Shown here piece after piece: positions 1-5,957 of a stretch of DNA of 15,972 nt. Positions within the stretch are counted from its first letter, which is position 1. The number at the start of each line of letters is the position of its first letter. The DNA is taken from NCBI GenBank assembly GCA_023667165.1, contig JAMPAO010000062.1, forward strand, positions 1 to 15,972. The letters are read 5' to 3'. The notes below the pieces were generated by a model. The model made no database searches, was not told the origin of the DNA, and saw only the letters and a program-made list of their open reading frames with translations. The translations under genes were made by a program, and so were the position numbers. The stretch comes from Ruminococcus sp. Its GTDB lineage: Bacteria > Bacillota > Clostridia > Oscillospirales > Ruminococcaceae.

Positions 1-264
1 GTGGAGGCTGTGGCGGCTTCCGAGGCGGGGTACTTTTCCGCCGTCCTTATGGACGTGCAGATGCCCGTAATGAACGGCTACGAGGCAAGCAGGGCGATAC
101 GCGCCTTAGACGACCCCGAGCTGTCAAAAATACTTATCATTGCAATGACCGCCAACGCTTTCGAGGAGGACAGGCAGGAGGCCTTGGAGGCGGGAATGAA
201 CGATCATGTAGGCAAGCCGATAGACATTCCCGTGCTGCTTAATACCTTGCGGAAATATCTGTGA
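1..264 (+). CDS. Receiver (REC) domain, C-terminal fragment, probably of a hybrid histidine kinase
   Basis: The gene enters from the left edge, so the GTG at base 1 is only the first in-frame codon and not a supported start. The 87 visible residues form most of a response-regulator receiver domain. The phosphoacceptor aspartate is D18 in VLMDVQMPVMNG, the switch threonine is T50 in AMTA, and the conserved lysine is K72 in GKP. The N-terminal acidic pair is off the window. The protein ends about 15 residues after the lysine, so no DNA-binding output domain follows. A REC domain at the C-terminus is typical of hybrid sensor kinases, or of a stand-alone CheY-like protein. It would receive a phosphoryl group in the cytoplasm. 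The next gene, a solute-binding lipoprotein, starts 13 nt after the stop, so the two are probably co-transcribed and may form a nutrient-sensing pair. The REC call is firm; the hybrid-kinase reading is inference. Confidence 0.88.
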   Translation: MEAVAASEAGYFSAVLMDVQMPVMNGYEASRAIRALDDPELSKILIIAMTANAFEEDRQEALEAGMNDHVGKPIDIPVLLNTLRKYL

Positions 265-277
265 TCGGAGGAAATTT

Positions 278-1609
278 ATGAAAAAATTTTATTGTATCTT
301 GCTTTCTGCGGCAATGCTCTGCGGACTTTTCTCGGGCTGCGGGAAAGCTGCCGAAAGGAAGTCGGTCACGCTCAACGTCAAGTGTCCCACGCTCCAGATG
401 AACGATCACGTGGGAACGGATCTTACAGCCGCCGTCCAGTTCCTGCAAAGGGCAGCCGACGATTTTTCAAAGCAGTATGAGGACGCGGACGTTACGGTCA
501 ATATTGTTGAGTTCGAGCAGACGGGCGAGGACGCGGCTGTTACCGGCTGCTTTGACACCCCCGACGCCGCAGACGTGCTTTTCGAGGGTTATTTCAATAT
601 GTCCACCTACATACATACGGGCAGAGTCGTTCCGCTGGATGATATTATCGGAGAAGAGCTGAGAGCCGATATTTACCCGAGCTATTGGACGGAAAGCTCC
701 CTTAACGGGAAAACCTATATGATGCCCTTTTACAGCGCGCAGAACACCCTTTCCTTCAACGCCGACCTGTTCCGCGAGGCGGGACTTGACGAATTTATCA
801 AGGACGCTGGAGCTGTTCAGAACTGGGACAGGGAGCAGTACGAATACGTGCTTAAGACCTTAAAGGAAAATCTGCCCGATTCGGTTTCCCCCATGATGAT
901 GTACGCCGCGGACAATCAGGGCGACACTCATATAATGACCCTTTTAAGGGCGTTCGGCTGCCCTCTGTTCGACGAAAACGGACGGTTCTGCGTGAACACC
1001 CCCGAGGGTATTGCCGCCCTGCAGTGGATAAAGGACTGCAACGACAAGGGGTACTTCCCCGCCAAAGCCGATACCCTGGTAATAATGGATAATTATAATT
1101 CGTTCGTCAACTCTCAGCTTGCGCTTTATATCAATAATGTGGCTCAGGAAACGAACTGCCGCAGGGAGGGCGGGTTCGATATCTATTCCGTCAACTTCCC
1201 GAATTTCTCCGGCGGCGAAACGGGTTATGCGACGGTTTTCACCACCGGCTTCGAGGTATTCGACAACGGCGACGGGGAAAAGCTCAAGGCGGGAAAGGCG
1301 TTTGTAAAATATATTTACGAAAGCGGTTACAGGGACTATATGACGGGCGCTATGCCCTGCAGCTCAAGCGTTGCCGAAAAGTACGCGGACGCGCTCAAGG
1401 ACGAAAGCAAGTACATAAACAACAGCGGCGCAAACGTAAATCTTACGGGGAACAATCCCAACTGGCGGGGCGTCCGCGCGGCGTTCTACCCCAATATACA
1501 GGATCTGCTTTTCGGAGAGAAAACTCCCGAGGAGGCGGCGGCAAGCATTGACGCTGCCTGCAACGCCGCCATCGAAGAGGGATATGCGGCAAGCAGGCTT
1601 CACGACTGA
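278..1609 (+). CDS. Extracellular solute-binding lipoprotein (ABC family 1 type)
   Basis: This 443-residue protein starts with a lipoprotein signal: basic MKK, a hydrophobic stretch, then the lipobox FSGC with the lipidated Cys at residue 21. The mature part looks like a family 1 solute-binding protein, the type that captures sugars or oligosaccharides at the outer face of the membrane. Examples are the segment around ADVLFEGYFNMSTYIHTGRVVPLDD and the later GKTYMMPFYSAQNTLSFNADLF, the usual pattern of an acidic loop, 'length of the cleft' strand and a Tyr-rich ligand face. The length matches the family. The start has GGAGG at 267-271 with a 6-nt spacer. No permease or ATPase gene follows; instead a hairpin region and a convergent sigK. 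This makes it an orphan binding protein, and its tight linkage to the upstream receiver/kinase gene suggests a sensory rather than transport role (inference). The ligand cannot be told from sequence alone. Confidence 0.85.
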   Translation: MKKFYCILLSAAMLCGLFSGCGKAAERKSVTLNVKCPTLQMNDHVGTDLTAAVQFLQRAADDFSKQYEDADVTVNIVEFEQTGEDAAVTGCFDTPDAADVLFEGYFNMSTYIHTGRVVPLDDIIGEELRADIYPSYWTESSLNGKTYMMPFYSAQNTLSFNADLFREAGLDEFIKDAGAVQNWDREQYEYVLKTLKENLPDSVSPMMMYAADNQGDTHIMTLLRAFGCPLFDENGRFCVNTPEGIAALQWIKDCNDKGYFPAKADTLVIMDNYNSFVNSQLALYINNVAQETNCRREGGFDIYSVNFPNFSGGETGYATVFTTGFEVFDNGDGEKLKAGKAFVKYIYESGYRDYMTGAMPCSSSVAEKYADALKDESKYINNSGANVNLTGNNPNWRGVRAAFYPNIQDLLFGEKTPEEAAASIDAACNAAIEEGYAASRLHD

Positions 1610-1611
1610 CG

Positions 1612-1696
1612 GCGGTCTTATGACCGCAGAGCTTGGGAAAGCATACGGGCGGTACAGGGCAAGGAAACGGCGATCCTTGTCCTGCGCCGCCCGTAT
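1612..1696. terminator. Hairpins between convergent genes, possible bidirectional terminator
   Basis: Two hairpins fill the 101-bp gap between the solute-binding gene and the convergent sigK. A small perfect one (GCGGTC, loop TTAT, GACCGC) spans 1612-1627. A long one pairs 1643-1664 with 1675-1696, a 22-nt stem with a 10-nt loop and only a few wobbles or mismatches. The tail on the plus side is ATTTCGG and on the minus side GCTTTCCC, so neither has a strong T-run. Position and stem strength suggest termination of both genes, but the poor tails keep the call modest. Confidence 0.5.
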
Positions 1697-1710
1697 TTCG
1701 GATGAATGCG

Positions 1711-2397
1711 TCACCCGTCGTATTTTTCTCTTAGCTTTTCAAGAGCTTTCTTTTCTATCCTTGACACATAGGAGCGTGAAATGTTCAGCTTATCCGCCAC
1801 CTCCCGCTGCGTAAGCGGCTTTAAGCCGTTAAGACCGTATCTGCGGCGTATGATCTCCTTTTCGCGCTCGTCGAGGCAGTCATCGATAAAGCCGTAAAGC
1901 TGACGGGATTTTATCATCGTGTCTATGCGCTCCACCATGTTGTCGTCCTCGGCGATAATATCCATAAGGCTCATGCTGTTGCCGTCCTTGTCAACGTCCA
2001 CGGGCTCGTCGAGGTAAACGTCCTTTGCGCTTTTGCGGGCGCTGCGGAAGTACATGAGCACTTCATTGTCAATGCACTTGGCGGCATAGGTGGCGAAGCG
2101 CGTGCTTTTGGAATTGTTAAACGTGGATACCGCCTTGATAAGTCCCACCGTGCCTATGGAAATAAGCTCCTCGCTGTCGGTATTGGGGGAGTAATATTTT
2201 TTGACTACATGAGCCACAAGCCTAAGGTTATGCTCTATGAGCTCCGTGCGCGCGTTCCGATCTCCCTTAGACATACGCTCGAACGCTTCAGCTTCCTTTT
2301 CCGCCGACAGCGGCTTTGGAAATACCGTGCCGTTTTCCATATGCAGCGCAAAGTAAAGCATACTTTCCAGAAGACGTGAAATGATTCCCCCGAACAT
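1711..2397 (-). CDS. sigK: RNA polymerase sporulation sigma factor SigK
   Basis: The 228-residue product has the SigK arrangement: a hydrophobic N-terminus of about 20 residues, FPKPLS (26-31), the region 2 core beginning HNLRLVAHVVKK (56-67) and continuing through SIGTVGLIKA and FATYAAKCIDNEVLM, and a region 4 helix-turn-helix near the C-terminus with LTQREVADKLNISRSYVSRIEKKALEKL. From memory it matches Bacillus SigK closely over the whole length. SigK directs late mother-cell transcription in endospore formers. The start at 2397 is chosen because GAGGTGAT precedes it with correct spacing on the minus strand; the frame is open further upstream to 2583, but there is no comparable ribosome binding site. 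Starting at Met20 would remove the hydrophobic segment, but no Shine-Dalgarno precedes it. The gene is continuous, with no skin-like insertion. The leader is unusual (see the separate entry). Confidence 0.93.
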   Translation of the reverse strand: MFGGIISRLLESMLYFALHMENGTVFPKPLSAEKEAEAFERMSKGDRNARTELIEHNLRLVAHVVKKYYSPNTDSEELISIGTVGLIKAVSTFNNSKSTRFATYAAKCIDNEVLMYFRSARKSAKDVYLDEPVDVDKDGNSMSLMDIIAEDDNMVERIDTMIKSRQLYGFIDDCLDEREKEIIRRRYGLNGLKPLTQREVADKLNISRSYVSRIEKKALEKLREKYDG

Positions 2398-2401
2398 AAA
2401 A

Positions 2402-2612
2402 ATATCACCTCGAATATATTTACCGCTTCCCGCATTTCTTCTTTGAAAATGCGGGAGACTCCGTATTTGCGGGAGCCATGCTCCTCTTCGGCGCATTTTC
2501 CGCAGGGAGTGGCCGCGGGGTGTGTTGACGCTGCCGCTCAATGCCTGGTTTTGCGATCCAAACATTTCGGATAGCGTCGTCACCCCCCGGATAAATATAT
2601 TCGGGGTGAAAT
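2402..2612 (-). promoter_or_regulatory. sigK leader with long-range inverted repeat covering its ribosome binding site
   Basis: Bases 2402-2425 and 2588-2612 are inverted copies of each other, about 24 bp with two mismatches and one extra base. The core CGAATATATTTA (2411-2422) is perfectly matched by TAAATATATTCG (2592-2603). In a sigK transcript that starts upstream of 2612, the 5' arm would pair with the 3' arm, and the 3' arm contains the AGGTGAT ribosome binding site. Between the arms lie a perfect 10-bp stem (2428-2437 with 2447-2456) and a small GGAGC/GCTCC hairpin near 2473-2485. This could sequester the sigK ribosome binding site. Other readings are terminal repeats of a small mobile element of about 200 bp, or two operator copies. 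No clear sigma-E or sigma-K promoter was recognised. Confidence 0.5.
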
Positions 2613-3063
2613 TTGTCCTATTCCGCGGCGGGAAAATCCGCGCGCGTATGCCTGCAATGACATTTTTTTAACCGAAAAGAAATATTCCTGTAAAATATGA
2701 CTAAAATTTATATAAAATATCATATAATATGTGCATTGAAAAATCTTGTTAATTATTATATAATATTCATATAATATTATGATCATGCGGAAAAGCCTGT
2801 GTTTTACGGAAATCCCGTTCTGCCGAGAAGAATTCCGTTACGGCAGATTTATGAATTATCCCGAAACGTAAGGAAAGCGGATATCGGTCAAACCAAGGCA
2901 TGAAGTCTGCTGCGGCTTGTTTCTTGCTTATTGCTCGGCTTTATGCTTTGCCTTGAATAAAACATACCGCCATAATACATACGCGGCAAAAATCCGGCAG
3001 GAATTTGCGGGGCTGAGGCTTACTGCTTTGAAATTTCCGGCTCAGTTTTAAAGAGGTGTTAAT
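2613..3063 (+). promoter_or_regulatory. Intergenic region with a promoter and long leader for the iron-sulfur protein gene
   Basis: No convincing gene lies here. An AT-rich block (about 2690-2780) holds a plus-strand promoter: TTGAAA at 2736-2741, a 17-nt spacer and TATAAT at 2759-2764. A second candidate, TTGTTA 2746-2751 with TATAAT 2770-2775, overlaps it. The direct repeat CATATAATAT occurs at 2721-2730 and 2768-2777. Initiation near 2771 would give a leader of about 290 nt before the gene at 3064. In it TCTGCCG (2819-2825) pairs with CGGCAGA (2841-2847), and CAAGGCA (2894-2900) can pair with TGCCTTG (2949-2955). I do not recognise a known riboswitch. Confidence 0.55.
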
Positions 3064-4764
3064 ATGTCAATTTCAAGCGAGATAATAATCGTGGCTCCCG
3101 ACAAATGCGTTGGATGCAACGCCTGCGTAAGAAACTGTCCCGCTCAGGAGGCAAATATTACCAAGGTAACGGACGACGGCAGATTTGTGACCACCGTCGA
3201 CCCCGACCGCTGCATTAGCTGCGGCGAATGCGTAAGGACCTGTCAGCACGGCGCAAGAGATTATCTGGACGATACCGAGGAATTCATGCGCTTTATCGAG
3301 CGCAACAAAGCCGCTTTGCTGGTAGCTCCCGCCATCAAGACCGTAATGCCCACCATGTGGAAGGGCGTGCTGGACTATTTCAAGAAAAAGGGCGTTAAGA
3401 TATACGACATATCCCTGGGCGCGGATATCTGCACGTGGGCGCATCTGCGCGCCATCGAGCAGGGACAGGTGAAGAACGTTATAACTCAGCCGTGCGCCGC
3501 AATTGTAAATTATATAGAAACCTATCAGCCCAAGCTGCTTCAGAATCTGTCGCCCGTACACAGTCCCGCTTCCTGCGAGGCCGTATATCTGCAGCGGTAT
3601 CTGAACGTTGCCGTGCCGCTTGCCATGCTCTCGCCCTGTATCGCCAAAAAGACGGAATTCGTGCAGACGGGTTACATTAAGTACAACGTTACCATGGGCA
3701 AGCTCAAGGAATACTTCAAGAAGAATAATATTTACATCACCGAAAACAGCGCGGAGGACGACTACAAATATAACTTCGACGACCAGCAGGGTCTGGTGGG
3801 CGCTGTGTATCCCCGTCCCGGCGGACTTCGCGATAATCTGTGGCTGCATGATCCGGAGCTTAACATAACCAATTCCGAGGGCGTTCATAAGGTTTATCCC
3901 GAGCTTGATATGTATGCGCAGATGCCCGAATTCAAGCACCCCGAGGTGTTCGACGTGCTTTCCTGCGAGTACGGCTGCAACGTGGGTCCCGCCACCGATA
4001 CCGAATCATCCGTATTTGACATAATGGCGACTATGAGGGACGTTGAAAAATTTGCGCGGAAGAACCGCAAGGCGGGTCTTTTCGGCAAGGGCGAGGATAA
4101 GCAGTTCAAGAAATTCGACGACGTGCTGACTCTGCGGCACTTTATGCGTACATATACTCCCCGCAAGGCGTCCCCCGTTCCAACAGCCGTTCAGCTTGAG
4201 CCGATATTCATGAGTATGGGCAAGGAAACGGATAAAGACAGGCATTACGACTGTCACGCCTGCGGCTACCATTCCTGCTACGAGATGGCGACCGCCATTT
4301 ACAGGGGCTTAAACGTTCCCGACAACTGTATCATTCACGCCAAATCGGTGCTCAACGCCCGTCATGAGGAGCTTACCGAGGAGCACAACAAGCTGTATAT
4401 GATGGCGGAAAAATGCAAATCGTTCTCCGATGAGCTGGTGCAGGATATCGACGTTATCACGGGCAACATAAGATCCATAAACGACGCTACGTCCAAAACG
4501 GGAGAGAAATCAAAGATAGTAAACGGACTGCTGGGAAATCTTATCGCCTTCTGTTCCTCTTACGACCATATGGACGCACAGACGGTGACCCAGCTTACGG
4601 GAATACTGAGCAGCATTTCCACGGCGTTCGGCAGTCTTGAAAGCAACGTTACCACGACCATGGACAGCTCGGACGCCATCAGCGAATCGGTGGTAGAGCT
4701 TACGAGGCTTGTGGAGGAGCTTAACGTTATGCTTCACGAAACGACTCACATCGACAAGTATTGA
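3064..4764 (+). CDS. Sensory-type [FeFe]-hydrogenase-related iron-sulfur protein
   Basis: The 566-residue protein has four parts. First comes a 2[4Fe-4S] ferredoxin domain with C15/C18/C21/C25 and C50/C53/C56/C60. Next is an [FeFe]-hydrogenase-like catalytic domain with the three H-cluster loops in divergent form: TQPC (C144), SPCIAKKTE (C192) and LSCEYGCNVG (C301, C305). Third is an additional Fe-S motif at C397-x2-C400-x4-C405-x16-C422, and last a helical tail (about 430-566) rich in Ser/Thr/Asn, resembling a signalling coiled coil. The standard L1 motif TSCCP is replaced, as in the non-respiratory sensory groups of these enzymes (groups C/D; from family knowledge). There is no signal peptide or membrane segment, so it is cytoplasmic. 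It probably senses H2 or redox state and passes a signal through the tail; catalysis is not shown. AGAGGTG lies before the ATG. It is transcribed alone, with a terminator downstream. Confidence 0.82.
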   Translation: MSISSEIIIVAPDKCVGCNACVRNCPAQEANITKVTDDGRFVTTVDPDRCISCGECVRTCQHGARDYLDDTEEFMRFIERNKAALLVAPAIKTVMPTMWKGVLDYFKKKGVKIYDISLGADICTWAHLRAIEQGQVKNVITQPCAAIVNYIETYQPKLLQNLSPVHSPASCEAVYLQRYLNVAVPLAMLSPCIAKKTEFVQTGYIKYNVTMGKLKEYFKKNNIYITENSAEDDYKYNFDDQQGLVGAVYPRPGGLRDNLWLHDPELNITNSEGVHKVYPELDMYAQMPEFKHPEVFDVLSCEYGCNVGPATDTESSVFDIMATMRDVEKFARKNRKAGLFGKGEDKQFKKFDDVLTLRHFMRTYTPRKASPVPTAVQLEPIFMSMGKETDKDRHYDCHACGYHSCYEMATAIYRGLNVPDNCIIHAKSVLNARHEELTEEHNKLYMMAEKCKSFSDELVQDIDVITGNIRSINDATSKTGEKSKIVNGLLGNLIAFCSSYDHMDAQTVTQLTGILSSISTAFGSLESNVTTTMDSSDAISESVVELTRLVEELNVMLHETTHIDKY

Positions 4765-4779
4765 TATATAACCGCAGAG

Positions 4780-4887
4780 GATGTCCCCCGCCACGTTCAG
4801 CGGCGGGGGACATCTGCATTCAGCGGGGGTACAATCCCCCGCTGAATGCGGCGTGCGCAGCACGCCCTCTGCTTGTTGAAAGCAGAG
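4780..4887. repeat. Array of four tandem hairpins
   Basis: Four nearly back-to-back palindromes follow the hydrogenase-like gene. Stem 1: 4780-4792 with 4802-4814, 13 bp perfect. Stem 2: 4816-4829 with 4836-4849, 14 bp perfect. Stem 3: GGCGTGC 4850-4856 with 4860-4866. Stem 4: CTCTGCTT 4867-4874 with 4880-4887. Stems 1 and 2 share the words TTCAGCG and CCCCCGC. Only after stem 4 comes a T-run (ATTTTT, near 4898-4902), so stem 4 could terminate. The rest looks like a REP-like palindromic cluster that may protect the 3' end of the transcript. Whether it is dispersed in the genome cannot be told here. Confidence 0.7.
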
Positions 4888-4915
4888 CTTTGAAATATTT
4901 TTATGAGATATCGGG

Positions 4916-4950
4916 AAGCAGTCTGCGCAAGCTGTGCAGGCTGCTTTTTT
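4916..4950 (+). terminator. Strong intrinsic terminator
   Basis: A 14-bp stem with two G-U wobbles joins 4916-4929 to 4933-4946 with an AGC triloop, and the 3' arm runs into a T6 tract (4945-4950). It should end transcription from the hydrogenase-like gene and insulate it from the phage-type operon whose promoter begins 86 bp later. Confidence 0.85.
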
Positions 4951-5035
4951 ATGTTTATTTTGCACAAAACAGAACGTATGTTCTTGTAGAATGAAACAAA
5001 TTTTTCGATTTTTTAAAATATTTTGCGCTATGCTA

Positions 5036-5064
5036 TTGACAAACGGAAGGATTTATGCTATTAT
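5036..5064 (+). promoter_or_regulatory. Consensus promoter of the phage-type operon
   Basis: TTGACA (5036-5041), a 17-nt spacer and an extended -10 TGC TATTAT (5056-5064) give a near-consensus vegetative promoter. The 9-bp direct repeat TATGCTATT occurs at 5029-5037 and 5054-5062, one copy touching each core element, so a regulator could bind there. The promoter at 13884 shares TTGACA and TGCTATTATG. Confidence 0.8.
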
Positions 5065-5070
5065 GATAAT

Positions 5071-5373
5071 GCAAGGTAAATGCACTGCGCAAAAAATATT
5101 GAATATTACAGGACGGCGGCGCCGTCATAAGAACAGATATGTGCCGGGATTTTCCGCTTTACGTTTGCCGAATGCGGGGTTGAACGAATACTTCGCTCCA
5201 ATGCAGGCAATTTGAAGCAAGGATCTCCGGACGTTAGCTGACTTGGGAATGCGTTATGCGGTCTATATCAAAATCAGCTTCGCGGTTTGGGAAAAAGGCG
5301 GGGACGCGGTCTGTCCGGTCGGGGGTAATTTATCGGATCGGTCGGCGCACGGATCTGCCGTGATGAAAGGCAG
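5071..5373 (+). other. Leader region of about 300 nt with stem-loops, no gene recognised
   Basis: Between the expected start of transcription and the first gene I see no convincing coding sequence and no tRNA. Visible structure: GACGGC/GCCGTC (5112-5117 with 5121-5126); TTGCC/GGCAA (5165-5169 with 5206-5210) enclosing GGGG/CTCC and CGAA/TTCG pairs; and two mutually exclusive hairpins at the gene start, CACGG/CCGTG (5348-5352 with 5358-5362) and CTGCC/GGCAG (5355-5359 with 5369-5373). The last would hide the ribosome binding site of the gene at 5374. No known RNA family was recognised. Confidence 0.4.
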
Positions 5374-5577
5374 GTGAGTATTATCCGCGGCATTTTTACA
5401 TATTGCCCGATTTGCGGGGACGAAACGGAAACGAACGACATTTCCCGCTTCGGTATGTGCATTGACTGCTTTACCGACGAGCTTGCGGAAAACGTTTGCG
5501 ACAGCGCGCTTTACGATTTCCTTAAAGAATATCGGCGGGAATTAAAGGGATTCCTTTATGACAATTACGAAAACTGA
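5374..5577 (+). CDS. Small zinc-ribbon protein
   Basis: A 67-residue protein with two CxxC pairs, C11/C14 (CPIC) and C29/C32 (CIDC), which can hold one zinc ion in a ribbon fold. The rest is an acidic helical tail rich in Glu, Asp and Tyr. It starts with GTG; GAAAGG (5365-5370) is the likely ribosome binding site, with short spacing, and the start is uncertain because AGGTGAG overlaps it. It is the first gene after the promoter and lies just before the terminase genes. Small zinc proteins are common near packaging genes, but no precise function can be assigned. Because the neighbouring terminase small subunit lacks its DNA-binding domain, this protein could supply DNA recognition (speculative). 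Confidence 0.6.
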   Translation: MSIIRGIFTYCPICGDETETNDISRFGMCIDCFTDELAENVCDSALYDFLKEYRRELKGFLYDNYEN

Positions 5578-5618
5578 ATTGCGCTGTGCTACAAGAAGAA
5601 AGGATGTGAGGTAACTGT

Positions 5619-5957
5619 TTGAAAAAGGCTACCAAGGAAGCTGTGCTTAGAGAATTATCCGCTATCGCTTTTTCCGATTTTACGGAATTCGTTACGCTGG
5701 AAACGGATCCGGAGGAGGGTCAGGTGATGATCGTAAAGAACACCTCGCTTATCAAGAAAGAAAGCAGGCGGGCGGTTTCTTCCATCAAAGCCGGCACAAG
5801 GGGTATTGAGATAAAGCTGCACGACAAGCTGCGCGCTTTGGAGCTGCTGGGCAGGGTCAACGGCATTTTCTCGGACAACGACGCGGGGGAAGAGGACGCT
5901 CTGAACGAGCTTAAGGCCCTGCTGAAAACGGGGGCGGATACAGATGCTGACTCCTAA
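5619..5957 (+). CDS. terS: Terminase small subunit, lacking the usual N-terminal HTH domain
   Basis: The 112 residues match the C-terminal half of the Terminase_2 small-subunit family: KEAVLRELSAIAFSDFTEFV, then AVSSIKAGTRGIEIKLHDKLRALELLGRVNGIF. The family normally runs to about 150-180 residues with an N-terminal HTH that recognises phage DNA. Here an in-frame stop at 5607-5609 lies just upstream of the TTG start (5619), so no HTH is encoded in this frame. GAGG at 5608-5611 gives 7-nt spacing and supports the start. The remaining part is the oligomerisation and large-subunit contact region. The last codons overlap the large-subunit gene by 14 bp, showing translational coupling. Loss of the DNA-binding domain could mean non-specific packaging, or recognition by another protein such as the upstream zinc ribbon (inference). 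Confidence 0.8.
   Translation: MKKATKEAVLRELSAIAFSDFTEFVTLETDPEEGQVMIVKNTSLIKKESRRAVSSIKAGTRGIEIKLHDKLRALELLGRVNGIFSDNDAGEEDALNELKALLKTGADTDADS

Noticed and set aside
2398..2583. Longer N-terminus for SigK starting near 2583
   Set aside because: No Shine-Dalgarno site precedes it, the added residues are low in similarity to SigK, and the start at 2397 has a strong site and matches the family length.
2411..2603. Insertion element defined by the inverted repeats near sigK
   Set aside because: The segment is only about 190 bp, has no transposase, and no clear target-site duplication is visible, so it is kept only as an alternative to a leader structure.
3073..3939. Minus-strand open frame of 288 codons opposite the iron-sulfur gene
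   Set aside because: It is antisense to a strongly supported gene, has no family resemblance or ribosome binding site, and its residue bias reflects the opposite strand's codons.
4761..4994. 77-codon plus-strand frame over the hairpin array
   Set aside because: It follows the palindromes and terminator, with no ribosome binding site or protein-like pattern.
4951..5373. tRNA, tmRNA or other attachment-site RNA gene at the prophage edge
   Set aside because: No T-loop, acceptor pairing or known RNA pattern was found, and no direct repeat with the right side could be seen.
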